A DNA stretch of 39,597 bases from JAEUJT01 sp044225205 (GTDB taxonomy: Bacteria > Myxococcota > Myxococcia > Myxococcales > Myxococcaceae): NCBI GenBank assembly GCA_044225205.1, contig JBGAIY010000016.1, forward strand, positions 1 to 39,597, read 5' to 3'. Below are positions 8,450-17,311 of the stretch, piece after piece (position 1 is the stretch's first letter; each line of letters starts with the position of its first letter). The notes under the pieces were generated by a model, which saw only the letters and a list, made by a program, of their open reading frames with translations, was not told where the DNA came from and did no database searches. The position numbers and the translations under genes are program-made.

Positions 8450-10207
8450 TTACGGGCCCAAGAAGAGCAGCGCGCCCAGCCCCTGGAGTCGGCCGTCGGT
8501 CGACAGCACGTCGAAGTCGCGATTCGCTGGGTCGGCGAATTGCGGGTCGGCCGAGAAGTCGCCATTCGTCGAAGGGGCCGGCGTGGTGTCGAAGTAGTCG
8601 TTGCCCTGGTCGGTGACGGTGACTGGCCCCGAGAGCAGGTTGAGCGCCCCGCCGCCACAGTGCGAAAAAATGTTGCCCGACACGTCGATGACGCCGCCCC
8701 CGGCCGCGCCGGCGTTGGTGTAGTTCGGCACGTAGAGGCAGCGGTCGCTCCCTCCGTCGTCTGCGACTTGCCCGGCCACGTCGTGCACGGTGTTGTGGGT
8801 AAACCGAACCGCGCCTTTCGACGGGTCGACGGTCGCGAAGTTCACCGCCGAACAGCGCAAGCCCGAGAACGCGTTGTCGTGCACCCACAGGTCGTACTGG
8901 TTCATGCCGGTGCCGGCGCCGAGGGGCGAGCTGTGAAACTGAATGCCGTAGCACGCGCGCGAGTCGTGAATTCGGTTGAAGGCCGCTTCGACGTGGTTGG
9001 TGTCGGTGGTGAAGTAGACGGTGTGGTCTTGTTTGTCAGACGCGGCGGTGCCGCAATCGTGCACGTTGTTGCCCAGAAACACGACGTGGGTCGCGATCGC
9101 CGCCGAAAAGCACCCTGACTGGCTGTGGGTGTTCGGAGACGAAATGTCGTTGTTGACGATTCGGTAGTCGTCTCCGCCGTACACGCTCATGGCGCCGACC
9201 GCCGCGCGCACCCGGAGCCCTGAAAAGACGTACGAATTGAGCACGCCGTCTTGCTCCACCAGGCGAATGCCGTGGTCGGGGCCAGACACCGAGCCGATGG
9301 TGACGACCGCTCCGGGGTAGGCCACCAGGGCCACCGGGTGCGTCGGAGTGCCCGACACCGAGTTCCACCCGACGTTGAGCGCGGCGGCGGCGTTCCACCC
9401 TGTGCCGTCATCGGTCGTCTGTGAAAACCCGTCTAAGAAATACAGGGTGTCTCCCGCCTGAATCGACGTGACGGCGTGCCGCCAGGTGCGCCAACACGCA
9501 CCGAACGCACCGCTGGCCGAGTCGCTGCCGGTCGGCGAGGCACAACGAATGGCACCCGAGCGCACGGTGAAGGGCAGCCCGACGCTGTCACCCGCCGCCG
9601 TGCGAACGACGATCGGCCCCGACGGGTTGGCCGAGCCCAGCTGAATGGCGATTTGCGTGTCGGCCCAGCTCAAGTAGCGACGCACCTCGGCGCCGCCCAC
9701 GGTGACGGTCGACGTGCCCCGCGAGGCGCCGAACCCTCGGCCAAAGAGGGTCACGAAGACACCGTCGCCATTTTCTCCGCCTTGGTTCGGGCCGCTGAGC
9801 AAGTCGGTGAAGAGCAGGCGCACCGGGCCCGTGTTCGGAGTGCCCGCGTCGACGACGCCTCCGTCGGCGCTTGGGCCGGCGTCGGTCGTGGGCGTGCCGG
9901 CATCGCTGCCAGAGCCCGCGTCGGTGGCCGAGCCCGCGTCGGTCGGGCCAGCGTCGGTCGCGGTCACGCCGGAGTCGGCCGGGAGTTGACCCGCGTCGGC
10001 CGAGGGAGAGCCCGCGTCGAACGCCGTCGCGCCTGAGTCGGCCGGGAGTTGACCCGCGTCGGCCGAGGTAAAGCCCGCGTCAAACACGACCGCGCCGTCG
10101 GTGGTGCGCCGCGTGCCTCCGTCGGGCAACACCGCGAGTTCTTCACAGCTCAGGGCGAGGCAAGCGGTCACGACCAGGAGCGGGGTGATCGTACGAATCT
10201 GGCGCAT
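8450..10207 (-). CDS. Lipoprotein with DAG stalk, IPT-like and beta-helix domains
   Basis: A 585-residue product with a lipoprotein signal (lipobox LALSC, Cys 21). Residues ~30-125 are a long Asp/Ala/Gly/Ser stalk containing a near-duplicate of DAGxxSADAGQLPADSG. Residues ~130-215 look like an IPT/TIG immunoglobulin-type domain (FVTLFGRGFGASRGTSTVTVGGAEV). The rest is a right-handed parallel beta-helix with the usual repeated short strands and Asn/His-rich turns (RIVNNDISSPNTHSQSG, VVFLGNNVHDCG, LWVHDNAFSGLRC, IDVSGNIFSHCG), a fold found in polysaccharide lyases and surface carbohydrate-binding proteins. No catalytic set can be assigned. It should stand out from the outer membrane on its stalk. 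Probably first gene of a three-gene minus-strand unit. Confidence 0.82.
   Translation of the reverse strand: MRQIRTITPLLVVTACLALSCEELAVLPDGGTRRTTDGAVVFDAGFTSADAGQLPADSGATAFDAGSPSADAGQLPADSGVTATDAGPTDAGSATDAGSGSDAGTPTTDAGPSADGGVVDAGTPNTGPVRLLFTDLLSGPNQGGENGDGVFVTLFGRGFGASRGTSTVTVGGAEVRRYLSWADTQIAIQLGSANPSGPIVVRTAAGDSVGLPFTVRSGAIRCASPTGSDSASGAFGACWRTWRHAVTSIQAGDTLYFLDGFSQTTDDGTGWNAAAALNVGWNSVSGTPTHPVALVAYPGAVVTIGSVSGPDHGIRLVEQDGVLNSYVFSGLRVRAAVGAMSVYGGDDYRIVNNDISSPNTHSQSGCFSAAIATHVVFLGNNVHDCGTAASDKQDHTVYFTTDTNHVEAAFNRIHDSRACYGIQFHSSPLGAGTGMNQYDLWVHDNAFSGLRCSAVNFATVDPSKGAVRFTHNTVHDVAGQVADDGGSDRCLYVPNYTNAGAAGGGVIDVSGNIFSHCGGGALNLLSGPVTVTDQGNDYFDTTPAPSTNGDFSADPQFADPANRDFDVLSTDGRLQGLGALLFLGP
9952..10085 (-). 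repeat. Imperfect tandem repeat encoding the stalk
   Basis: A unit of about 66 bases, containing GAGTCGGCCGGGAGTTGACC on the plus strand, occurs twice in succession and encodes two copies of the Ser-Ala-Asp-Ala-Gly-Gln-Leu-Pro-Ala-Asp-Ser-Gly stretch of the lipoprotein. Such repeats can change copy number and hence stalk length. Confidence 0.7.
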
Positions 10208-10242
10208 GCCGGCCGATCGACCGCCCCCTCCTTTTTGGACGG

Positions 10243-10267
10243 AGAATAGAAAAACCGAAGCCGTTTT
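10243..10267 (-). terminator. Weak terminator candidate after the kelch-like lipoprotein gene
   Basis: On the minus strand AAAAC and GTTTT flank GGCTTCG, followed by the T-rich TTTTTCTATT. The stem is short and AT-rich, so termination would be inefficient. It sits in the 73-base gap between the genes at 10281-11483 and 8450-10207. Confidence 0.3.
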
Positions 10268-10280
10268 GAGGTGTTACGAC

Positions 10281-11483
10281 CTACTTCGCTGGCAGCCGCC
10301 AGACCCAGGTGTGGTACCCGCTCACATAGTCGGTCAAGAAGACGACCACGCCATTGACCGGGTCAAAGGCCACCGCGTGCGCGCCGCTGGCCCCCGCACC
10401 GCCGTCGCCCACCACCGTGGGTGTGAAGACCCCGGTCTCGGCGTTGAAGACCAACGCGGTGCCGTTGATGACCGCACCCACCACGGTGCCGCCCGACTCG
10501 GTGCTGACGAAGCCCAGTGCCCCGGTTGGAAATGGGCCGCTCGTGGAGCGCTCGGTCAACGTGCTCTGAACCGGGTCAGCGCGGTTGAGCGCCAAGGCGT
10601 AGACCTTGGAGGTGGCGGCTTGAAAATAGAGAAACCGGTCGCTCTGGGGCTCGTACACGAGCTCTTGGTTGTACGCGAGCGGCCCCGCCAGGTCGGTGCC
10701 CGACAGCACTTGCCGCCACGTGCGTTGCCGCGGGTCGTAGAGCGACAAGCCGAACTGGCCCAGGCTGACCACCTGCTGCGACAGCGGGTCCCATTCGAAT
10801 GAGTGGAGCCCGGTCGCGTCGTCACCCTTCGCGGCCGAAAACGACCAGGTGCCGCCGTCGACCGAGAAGTGGGCGACGGTGCCGCTGAAGTCGGCGACGC
10901 GGGTGGTGCAGGTCAAGTTGAGTATGCCGTTGCGGCGAAAGAGCCCCAGCTCGCCGACGCCGGGCATCGCGAGAAACGTGTCTTGCGGGTCGTTGAGAAT
11001 GGGCCGGGGGTACCCCCCGCCCGGGCCGGTGCGCCAGGCCGCGTTGACCTCGTCGTAGTTGGCTTGCGTGCGGTTGCCGCACAACGTGGGCTCGTACACC
11101 GCTTTCCACTGCAGGGTGTCGGGGTCGAAGACGAACAAGCTGTCGACTTGGGTGTTGCCACCCCCGAGCATGAAAAACCGGTGGTGCCGTCGGTCGTAGC
11201 GGAGCGTCGCTCCGTCGACGACGAAGTGGCAGCGGCCGGGGCTCTCGTCGGCGGGGGTCTCGCACCGAAACACCCCCAGGTCGATGGCGTCACCGGGCTT
11301 GAGTGCCGTCAACGTCGGGTTCGGAGCAAACGGCAGCCGGCACGCTTCGTTCGTCGGCACGCAGACGTTCTCGTCGGCACAGCAACGCCAGCCCTCGGCA
11401 CACGGGCACGGTCGAAGCGTCTCCTGAACCGGCACGTAGCATGCGGCGAAGCACAGCAGCACGAACGCGAAGCGGCGGGTCAT
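10281..11483 (-). CDS. Lipoprotein with kelch-like propeller
   Basis: The start is the ATG at 11483, which overlaps the bioA stop (ATGA) and opens a lipoprotein signal, MTRRFAFVLLCFAAC (Cys 15); the frame stays open 38 codons further upstream but that part lies in bioA. The 400-residue product has a short Cys-rich segment (CPCAEGWRCCADENVC) after the lipid anchor, then repeated propeller-type blades (RRHHRFFMLGGGNTQVDSLF, FVFDPDTLQWKAVYEP, LSLYDPRQRTWRQVL, GVVVFLTDYVSGYHTW) resembling kelch repeats. These usually serve as protein- or sugar-binding platforms. It is the last gene of the minus-strand operon that includes bioA and the exported cytochrome-like proteins. Confidence 0.75.
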   Translation of the reverse strand: MTRRFAFVLLCFAACYVPVQETLRPCPCAEGWRCCADENVCVPTNEACRLPFAPNPTLTALKPGDAIDLGVFRCETPADESPGRCHFVVDGATLRYDRRHHRFFMLGGGNTQVDSLFVFDPDTLQWKAVYEPTLCGNRTQANYDEVNAAWRTGPGGGYPRPILNDPQDTFLAMPGVGELGLFRRNGILNLTCTTRVADFSGTVAHFSVDGGTWSFSAAKGDDATGLHSFEWDPLSQQVVSLGQFGLSLYDPRQRTWRQVLSGTDLAGPLAYNQELVYEPQSDRFLYFQAATSKVYALALNRADPVQSTLTERSTSGPFPTGALGFVSTESGGTVVGAVINGTALVFNAETGVFTPTVVGDGGAGASGAHAVAFDPVNGVVVFLTDYVSGYHTWVWRLPAK

Positions 11484-12742
11484 GACCGCTGACCAGTGAA
11501 CCACGCTTTCATGACCGAGCACACCACTCGCAGCTCGTCGTCGGTCACGACGAGCGGTGGCATGGTGTAGACGAAGCGGCCGAATGGCCGCAGCCACACC
11601 CCGCGCGCCGCGGCGAATTCGCGCAGGCCATGCCAGGCGGCCGAATCAACCGTTTCGAGCACCGCCATGGCGCCGAACAGGCGCACCTCGCGAACCAGGG
11701 GGCTCGTGAAGCCGCCCAGCTCGGCGCTCAACACCGAGCCGATTCGTGCCACGTCGCGCAGGCGCTGCTCTTCGAAGAACACGTCGAGGCTCTCGAGCGC
11801 CACCGCGCACGCGAGCGCATTGCCCATGAACGTCGGCCCATGCATGAAGGCGTGTTCGGGCCGGCTCGACCAAAACGCCGAATACACGCGCTCGTTCGCG
11901 AGCGTGGCCGACAGACCCAGGTACCCGGCCGACAAGCCCTTGCCCAAGACGGCGATGTCGGGGGCGATGCCCGCGTGTTCACAGGCAAACAGCTGGCCGG
12001 TGCGGCCGAACCCGGTCGCGACCTCGTCGAAGACGAGCAGCACGTCGTACCGGTCACACAGCTCGCGCACTCCGCGCAAGTACGCCGGGTCGTAGGTCTG
12101 AAAACCGCCGTAGCCCTGCATGACGGGCTCGCACACGAACGCGGCGATGTCTGCGCCGTGGGCCGCGAACGTGCGTTCGAGTTCGGCCAGGCAACGCCCG
12201 AGCTCTTCGGGCTTGGCCGGCCAGCCGCTCGGGCGAGGGGCCCGAAATTGCGTCGGTACGAAGCCCGAGAACGCCGCGGTCATGGCGTCGTCGGGTTCGC
12301 CCACCGACATCGCTCCCAACGTGTCACCGTGGTACCCGCCCTCGAGCGAGACGAAGCGCACTTTGCCGTGCACCCCGCGGTTGACCCAAAACTGCACCGC
12401 CATTTTCAGAGCGACTTCGACGCCGACCGAACCCGAGTCTCCGAAGAAGCACCCGCGCATGGTGGGGTAGAGCGCGACCAGCCGCTCGGCCAGGTCGCGT
12501 GCGCCTTGGTGCACGAGGCCGCCGAGCATGACGTGCGCGAAGCGGGGCAGTTGGCGCTCGAGCGCCGCGTTGAGTCGCGGGTGGTTGTAGCCGTGCAACA
12601 CGCACCACCACGAAGCGACGGCGTCGACCAACGTTCTGCCGTCGGCGAGGTGCAAGCGCGCGCCTTGGGCTTTGACGACTTCGAGCGGGGCGTGCATGGC
12701 GCCGAGCGGCGCGTACGGGTACCAGAGGGCTGGCGGGGCCAT
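11480..12742 (-). CDS. bioA: Adenosylmethionine-8-amino-7-oxononanoate aminotransferase
   Basis: A 420-residue class-III PLP aminotransferase of normal length for BioA, which converts 7-keto-8-aminopelargonate to 7,8-diaminopelargonate with S-adenosylmethionine as amino donor in biotin synthesis. BioA hallmarks are present: WWCVLHGYNHP (residues 45-55), HVMLGGLVH (70-78), GYHGDTLGAMSVGEPD, the PLP-binding FDEVATGFGRTG (Asp 239) and the Schiff-base Lys 268 in LGKGLSAGYLGLSATL, then FMHGPTFMGNALAC. No other biotin gene is in the window. Its neighbours are a Tat-exported DUF1501 protein 36 bases upstream and a lipoprotein overlapping its stop, an unusual setting for a biotin gene. The start has no strong Shine-Dalgarno sequence, so translation may depend on the upstream gene. 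Confidence 0.93.
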   Translation of the reverse strand: MAPPALWYPYAPLGAMHAPLEVVKAQGARLHLADGRTLVDAVASWWCVLHGYNHPRLNAALERQLPRFAHVMLGGLVHQGARDLAERLVALYPTMRGCFFGDSGSVGVEVALKMAVQFWVNRGVHGKVRFVSLEGGYHGDTLGAMSVGEPDDAMTAAFSGFVPTQFRAPRPSGWPAKPEELGRCLAELERTFAAHGADIAAFVCEPVMQGYGGFQTYDPAYLRGVRELCDRYDVLLVFDEVATGFGRTGQLFACEHAGIAPDIAVLGKGLSAGYLGLSATLANERVYSAFWSSRPEHAFMHGPTFMGNALACAVALESLDVFFEEQRLRDVARIGSVLSAELGGFTSPLVREVRLFGAMAVLETVDSAAWHGLREFAAARGVWLRPFGRFVYTMPPLVVTDDELRVVCSVMKAWFTGQRS

Positions 12743-12778
12743 GCTCGAGCGTCTACCCCAACTGAACCTGGGAGGAAG

Positions 12779-14335
12779 TCAGGTCTGCCGAATGCCGACG
12801 ACTTCACCGTACCCGCCGGGCAAGAAGAAGTCGGTGAAGCCCATGCCCATGATGCGGCACGCGGTGGTGGTGGCGTCGGCCGCGCGCGGGTTGCGGCGGG
12901 CCGAGGTGCCGTCTTCTTCAATGAGGTCGACGTCGACGCCGCGGCCTTCGGGCAACACGTAGTTGCCGATTTGCCGGTTCCCCGCGACGCCGCCGCCAAT
13001 GTAGGTGACCGAGGTGAACGGGTGGTGGTCGTCGGGGCGGTTCCACATGCCGGCGGGCATCGACTGGGTGCCTCCGGTGGCCCAGCTGCGCGCGAATTCG
13101 CTGAACACCACGACGAGGGTGTCGTCGAGCATGGTCTTGCCCGGTTTGCCGGGCGCCGGCAGGTCTTTGAGCTGACCCACGAAGCGGGCGATGCAGTCCA
13201 TCGACGCGCGCACGTGGGCGTAACCGAAGTCGTGGCCGTAGCTGCCGTTGTGGGTGTCGAAATACGGCGCGAGGTAGGTGTGCACGGTGCTGCACAAATC
13301 GCTCTTGAGCAGACGCAGGGTCATGTCGAGCGGCACTTCGAGGTCTTTCATGTAGAAGTTCGCGAGGCCGAAGTGGTACCCGAAGTTGCCGTCACCGTTG
13401 AAGTTCTTGAGGTACGGCACGTCGACCAAGCTCACCGAGCCGGGTGTCTTCTCGAGCAGGCCCGCGACGTTGCGCGACAACACCCGGCTGACCGACTCGA
13501 GGCCGCCCGCGAGCTGTTCGAGAAAGTCATCGGTCGCTTTGGTCGAGCGGCCTTGGTAGGCGCGCGCCCGGCGAATCGCGCGGGCTTCGAGGTCGGTTTG
13601 GCCGTTGGCGCCACGGGTGTTGAGCCCCTTCCACCACCAGTTGGCGGCCGGGTCGTCTGAGAGCGCGGCGCGAATGCTCTGGGTGTTCGGCACGTGCACC
13701 GGCGCGGCGGTCGGGGGCAACCCGCGCGCGACCGGCATGCCCCGCGCGTCGATGGCGACCGACGGCAGGGGCCGCGAATCGGCGAAGCGGCGGTGGAGGT
13801 AGTTGGCGACGACCGATTGCAAGGCCGGCGCCCGGTAGTCGGCTCCGGCGACCCCGCACATCGCTGCGATGTAGCCGCTTTGGTGCGCGTTCGTGCCTTG
13901 GTCGATGCCGTGCAGCACCGCGGTGTTCTCGTGCAATTTCCAATTGAGCCAGCCGTAGCCGAGCGGCGAAATGCCCTTGTTCCAATCGCGAATGGCGGGG
14001 TCGGTGGCGTCCCAACTCTTGGCCATGCGCAAGGGGGCGTACGCGCCGTTGGCCGGCCCCAGGGTGATGAGGTCGCTCGCGTTGAAGAAGGTGGGCTCTC
14101 CGTCGTACCCGCCCTTGGGCAGCACGCCGGTGGCGACCGACGCGTCGTCCATCGGCCACCACTGGTTCCAGAAGCGAACGCCGCCCGGTATGTAGAGCGT
14201 CACCAATTTCGTGGGGGCGTCGGCCGCCAGGTCGGCGCGCGCGTCGGCAATGCCGAAGCGCTCGAGCAGCGCGAGCTGGGTGGCGCCGAGGGTCAGTTGC
14301 AACAATTGTCGTCGTGAAGGCTTCATGGTCGTCAA
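12779..14335 (-). CDS. DUF1501-type exported protein (Tat signal)
   Basis: A 518-residue protein; Met 4 (14326) is an alternative start. The N-terminus has a twin-arginine motif (KPSRRQLLQLTLG) and a hydrophobic core ending in ARA, so it should be exported folded. The body carries DUF1501 features (PF07394, sulfatase/alkaline-phosphatase-like superfamily): KLVTLYIPGGV near the start, DTHNGSYGHDFGYAHVRASM in the middle, DTLVVVFSEFARSWATGG, then DDHHPFTSVTYIGGG near the end, where His and Asp residues could bind metal. In planctomycetes and myxobacteria such proteins are encoded beside cytochrome-type DUF1549/DUF1592 proteins, as here. No substrate has been established for the family; a role in periplasmic breakdown of polymers is a common suggestion only. 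Confidence 0.85.
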   Translation of the reverse strand: MTTMKPSRRQLLQLTLGATQLALLERFGIADARADLAADAPTKLVTLYIPGGVRFWNQWWPMDDASVATGVLPKGGYDGEPTFFNASDLITLGPANGAYAPLRMAKSWDATDPAIRDWNKGISPLGYGWLNWKLHENTAVLHGIDQGTNAHQSGYIAAMCGVAGADYRAPALQSVVANYLHRRFADSRPLPSVAIDARGMPVARGLPPTAAPVHVPNTQSIRAALSDDPAANWWWKGLNTRGANGQTDLEARAIRRARAYQGRSTKATDDFLEQLAGGLESVSRVLSRNVAGLLEKTPGSVSLVDVPYLKNFNGDGNFGYHFGLANFYMKDLEVPLDMTLRLLKSDLCSTVHTYLAPYFDTHNGSYGHDFGYAHVRASMDCIARFVGQLKDLPAPGKPGKTMLDDTLVVVFSEFARSWATGGTQSMPAGMWNRPDDHHPFTSVTYIGGGVAGNRQIGNYVLPEGRGVDVDLIEEDGTSARRNPRAADATTTACRIMGMGFTDFFLPGGYGEVVGIRQT

Positions 14336-14375
14336 CGCCTCGTGCGCCTTGGTCGCGCCGCTTTCAATTCACGTC

Positions 14376-15428
14376 TCAAAACATGACCCACAGCGGGTCG
14401 CGCACGAAGCCCGCGCACACCGCCGTCCACGCGATGTCGGTGCCTTGGGGTTCGTACTTGGCGTACACCTCGTCGAAGACGGCTTGCACGTCGGCGTCGG
14501 TCGGCACTTCACCCAACATGCGTCGGTACAGGGTTCGAATGTTCGCCTTGATTTTGTCGCTCGCGGTGGCGCTTTTGTCTTGCAGGGTGACGGTGTTCAA
14601 AATGGCCTTGTTGCCCGTCTTCTTCACGGCAATCGAGCACCAGGCCTGGCTCGTCTGCACCAAGGTCTGCAGCGCCGACGGGCTCCAGATTTTCGAGCGC
14701 AGCCGGTATTGCATGATGTTGGGGCCTCCGAGCGCCTCGAAGCGGGCGCCGGCGCCGTAGTCGTTGGCGTAGAAGTACGCGAACCCGGGCGCCTCGTTCG
14801 GCGGCAACAGGCCGAGCTGGTGGCCGTCCATGTACCAGCCCTCCGGCGCTTCGCGGCCGAAGTCGGTGGGCACGAGGCCCAGCTGGTCCATCATCGATTG
14901 GCGAATTTCTTCGGCGGTGACTCGGCGCACGGTGATCGCGTCGGGGTCGGGGTTTTCGAGATCTCCGGGCTTTGGCGGCAAATTCGTCACCCAGTCGCGC
15001 AGCTCGGCCAATGAAATGAGCGTCTTCTTCTCGTCGAGCGCGGCTTGGTAGGTCTGCGAGAGCGGCATTTGGGTGAACGTGCCGGTGCCGTGCCCTTCGA
15101 GCAGCTTGATGAAGAGCGAGTCGTCGGGGTGCCCCGCGACGACGTAGGTGGGGTTGTAGACCAACAGGTCTTGAAAGCCCGACAGCTCGGCGAAGAAGGG
15201 CTTGGTCGACCCTTTGCCGTGGCAGCTGACGCACGCGCCGGCCAAGCGCTGCCGCACTTCGTCGTTCTTCGACGAGAAGCACACGACGCCGCCGTCGGGG
15301 CCGACGAGCGCGCCGTTCTCGCCGGTGGTGCCGTTGGTACCGCCCCGAATGCTGCCCGTGCAGGCCGCCGCCCCAAGCAACAAGGCGACCCCCGCGAGCG
15401 CCCACGTTCGAACGAGCGCGCGCATCAC
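14376..15428 (-). CDS. c-type cytochrome-like lipoprotein (CVSCH)
   Basis: A 350-residue lipoprotein (lipobox GAAAC, Cys 23). One haem-c motif, CVSCH, stands at residues 66-70, and the stretch after it (VYNPTYVVAGHPDDSLFIKLLEG, then TQMPLS as possible Met ligand) fits the planctomycete-type cytochrome c domain (PSCyt1). The C-terminal half lacks further haem sites and ends with a helical region (NIRTLYRRMLGEVPTDADVQ) similar to DUF1549/DUF1587-type pieces. Its start overlaps the stop of the preceding DUF1549-like gene by 4 bases and the DUF1501 gene follows at 40 bases, so the three are surely one transcript. Likely role: electron transfer at the envelope together with its two neighbours. Confidence 0.82.
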   Translation of the reverse strand: MMRALVRTWALAGVALLLGAAACTGSIRGGTNGTTGENGALVGPDGGVVCFSSKNDEVRQRLAGACVSCHGKGSTKPFFAELSGFQDLLVYNPTYVVAGHPDDSLFIKLLEGHGTGTFTQMPLSQTYQAALDEKKTLISLAELRDWVTNLPPKPGDLENPDPDAITVRRVTAEEIRQSMMDQLGLVPTDFGREAPEGWYMDGHQLGLLPPNEAPGFAYFYANDYGAGARFEALGGPNIMQYRLRSKIWSPSALQTLVQTSQAWCSIAVKKTGNKAILNTVTLQDKSATASDKIKANIRTLYRRMLGEVPTDADVQAVFDEVYAKYEPQGTDIAWTAVCAGFVRDPLWVMF

Positions 15429-17206
15429 AGGCCCCTCCGAAAGGTGTCTGACATCAACAACGACTTGATGAACGGCTTGGCCTTGCGGTCGCCGGCCACG
15501 AAGTCGCGGGTCAGCTTGTTGAGAAAGCCGGCTTCTTTCGCGGGGTCAATGGGCCGGCCGACGTAGCGCTCGAAGAGGCGGCGCGCGGTGCACCGGTCGA
15601 ATTCACCCGAAGCGACGAGAATTTTCGCAAAGCCCAAGGGCCCCATGGTGCCGTCGCCGTGCACCCCGAGCAGCGTCTTTTCGGTGGGCAACGTGTCGTA
15701 GATCACGGCCTCGGGGTTCGCCGCGATTTGGGCGGCGGTGATCGGCGTGAGCACGGTGTTCGGCTTCCACGAGTCTTTCCACCGGGCGTAGGGCGGGCCG
15801 CTGTAGGGGTACTGCCCCGACAATTGGTCTTTGGTGATGAGGTTGGGCCCAATGCCCGGCAAGAACGGCCACGGCACGTAGTAGGCGAGGCCGAAGTCCC
15901 ACCGTTTGAAGAAAATGGCGGCGGGGTCAATCGACCGGTGGCAGTGCTGGCAGGTGCCGCTGGTGGCCGGGTCTCCCGAGTAGGGGCTGAATTGAATGTC
16001 GGCGGGGGGCGGCTGAAAGTCGTAGCACGCGAACGTCTCGAGCCACCGCGCGGCCCGCACCCGCTCGCGGGCGAACGCCGAATTCGCGCCGACCATGGTC
16101 AGCACGCCAGCGGCGGGTATGCCTGGGGCGGCCGCGGTGGTGGTGCGGGGGTCCCACTGGGTGTCGCGCGCCGACAACAGCCACGGGTTCAATTTCTGAA
16201 ACTCGACTTCGCGCCAGGCCTGCGGGTCGTTCGGAGTGGGGTGCTGCGGGTCGCGCGGTGACGGGTCGGCGCCAGCGTTCCACCAGGTGGTGCCGTCGGT
16301 CGTTTGGTTGCCGGTTTGGCGGCCGAGCCGAACGTACAACGCGCGCAGCCAGTTGTTCGCGACCGTGTAGTTGCCGGTGACGAGGTCGGTGAGCGGCCGG
16401 TCGTACCAAACGAGGTGGGCAAAGAGCCGGGCCGGCTCCTCCCACGGGTGGCGACGCTGGGTGTCGAGGTCGTTCGAATTGCCCGAATTGAGGCCGACCA
16501 ACGGCGCGCACCACACCAGGTTCGGGCCGCACCCGCACCCGGAGGGAATGCCCGGGTCGTAGTAGCCGCCGAAGGCAATGCCGCAATCAACGGTCTTGCC
16601 GTTCTTGTCGACGACCGTCTTCGTGGCCGTACCCGCCTTGCCCAGCACCGAGACCATGGTGCCCGGCGCCCACCAGGGTTCGACCGCATTGACTTCGACC
16701 GTCAGCGCGCCGTCGGTGCGGGGGTCGATGTCGTTGCACATTTTGCTGGTGTCGACGTTTTCGCCGTACTCGTACTCGCTGAAGTACGCGTTCGGGTGTT
16801 TGTCGTTGGCGCCGCACCGAAACAGGTGCCCCGACATGTCACCTTGGTACGCGTCGCCGATCGCGCCGGTCGTGTATTCAGACACCGGTATCAGGTCGTG
16901 GCCGAACTCGAGCAACTTGGCGTAGAACTTGGGGCTGCCCAACCCGTCGTCGATGGTTTGCTCGAGCACCTTCTTTCGGGCGGCGTCGTCGCTGGCGTTG
17001 ACGACCGCGTCGTACTGGGCGTCGGTCGGCGTGGTGCCGGTCAGGGTGAGGGTAATTCGCCTCAACTCGCGAGTGGGGCTGAGCAGGTCGGTCGGCGGGG
17101 CACCCGCGTCGGGCACCGGGCAGAGGTCTTGAGCGAACGCCGCGCCGCTCAACGTCACCAAGAAAACCATCGTCAGACGGAGCACCCGCGGCCTCAGTGC
17201 AAACAC
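15425..17206 (-). CDS. DUF1549/DUF1592-like exported protein with CQHCH motif
   Basis: The start is the GTG at 17206, placed 6 bases after a strong GGAGGT (17218-17213); the frame remains open further upstream but that part overlaps divergent sequence. The 593-residue product has a Sec signal (VFLVTLSGAAFA). Residues ~35-90 resemble DUF1549 (LRRITLTLTGTTPTDAQYDA, SPKFYAKLLEFGHDL). A second haem-like motif, CQHCH, lies at about residue 430 (TSGTCQHCHRSIDPAA), the typical sequence of DUF1588/DUF1592 proteins, and the C-terminus (FERYVGRPIDPAKEAGFLNK, IKSLLMSDTFRRG) matches the closing DUF1585 type. First gene of the operon that continues through the CVSCH lipoprotein, DUF1501 protein and bioA. 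Confidence 0.82.
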   Translation of the reverse strand: MFALRPRVLRLTMVFLVTLSGAAFAQDLCPVPDAGAPPTDLLSPTRELRRITLTLTGTTPTDAQYDAVVNASDDAARKKVLEQTIDDGLGSPKFYAKLLEFGHDLIPVSEYTTGAIGDAYQGDMSGHLFRCGANDKHPNAYFSEYEYGENVDTSKMCNDIDPRTDGALTVEVNAVEPWWAPGTMVSVLGKAGTATKTVVDKNGKTVDCGIAFGGYYDPGIPSGCGCGPNLVWCAPLVGLNSGNSNDLDTQRRHPWEEPARLFAHLVWYDRPLTDLVTGNYTVANNWLRALYVRLGRQTGNQTTDGTTWWNAGADPSPRDPQHPTPNDPQAWREVEFQKLNPWLLSARDTQWDPRTTTAAAPGIPAAGVLTMVGANSAFARERVRAARWLETFACYDFQPPPADIQFSPYSGDPATSGTCQHCHRSIDPAAIFFKRWDFGLAYYVPWPFLPGIGPNLITKDQLSGQYPYSGPPYARWKDSWKPNTVLTPITAAQIAANPEAVIYDTLPTEKTLLGVHGDGTMGPLGFAKILVASGEFDRCTARRLFERYVGRPIDPAKEAGFLNKLTRDFVAGDRKAKPFIKSLLMSDTFRRGL

Positions 17207-17212
17207 GCGTCC

Positions 17213-17218
17213 ACCTCC
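17213..17218 (-). promoter_or_regulatory. Strong ribosome-binding site deciding a GTG start
   Basis: GGAGGT on the minus strand, 6 bases before the GTG at 17206, fixes the start of the DUF1549-like gene against several upstream in-frame alternatives. Confidence 0.7.
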
Positions 17219-17311
17219 AGGCTGGTGGAGCTTCGCACCCTGTGCAGGTGGGTGTGGTGTTGACCGTCGGCCCCAGTTGTGGCGCTGGCCCCTCAGTGTG
17301 TTCGAAGGTGC

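Noticed and set aside
11630..13660. 676-codon open frame on the plus strand
   Set aside because: Antisense to bioA and the DUF1501 gene, which carry clear family motifs.
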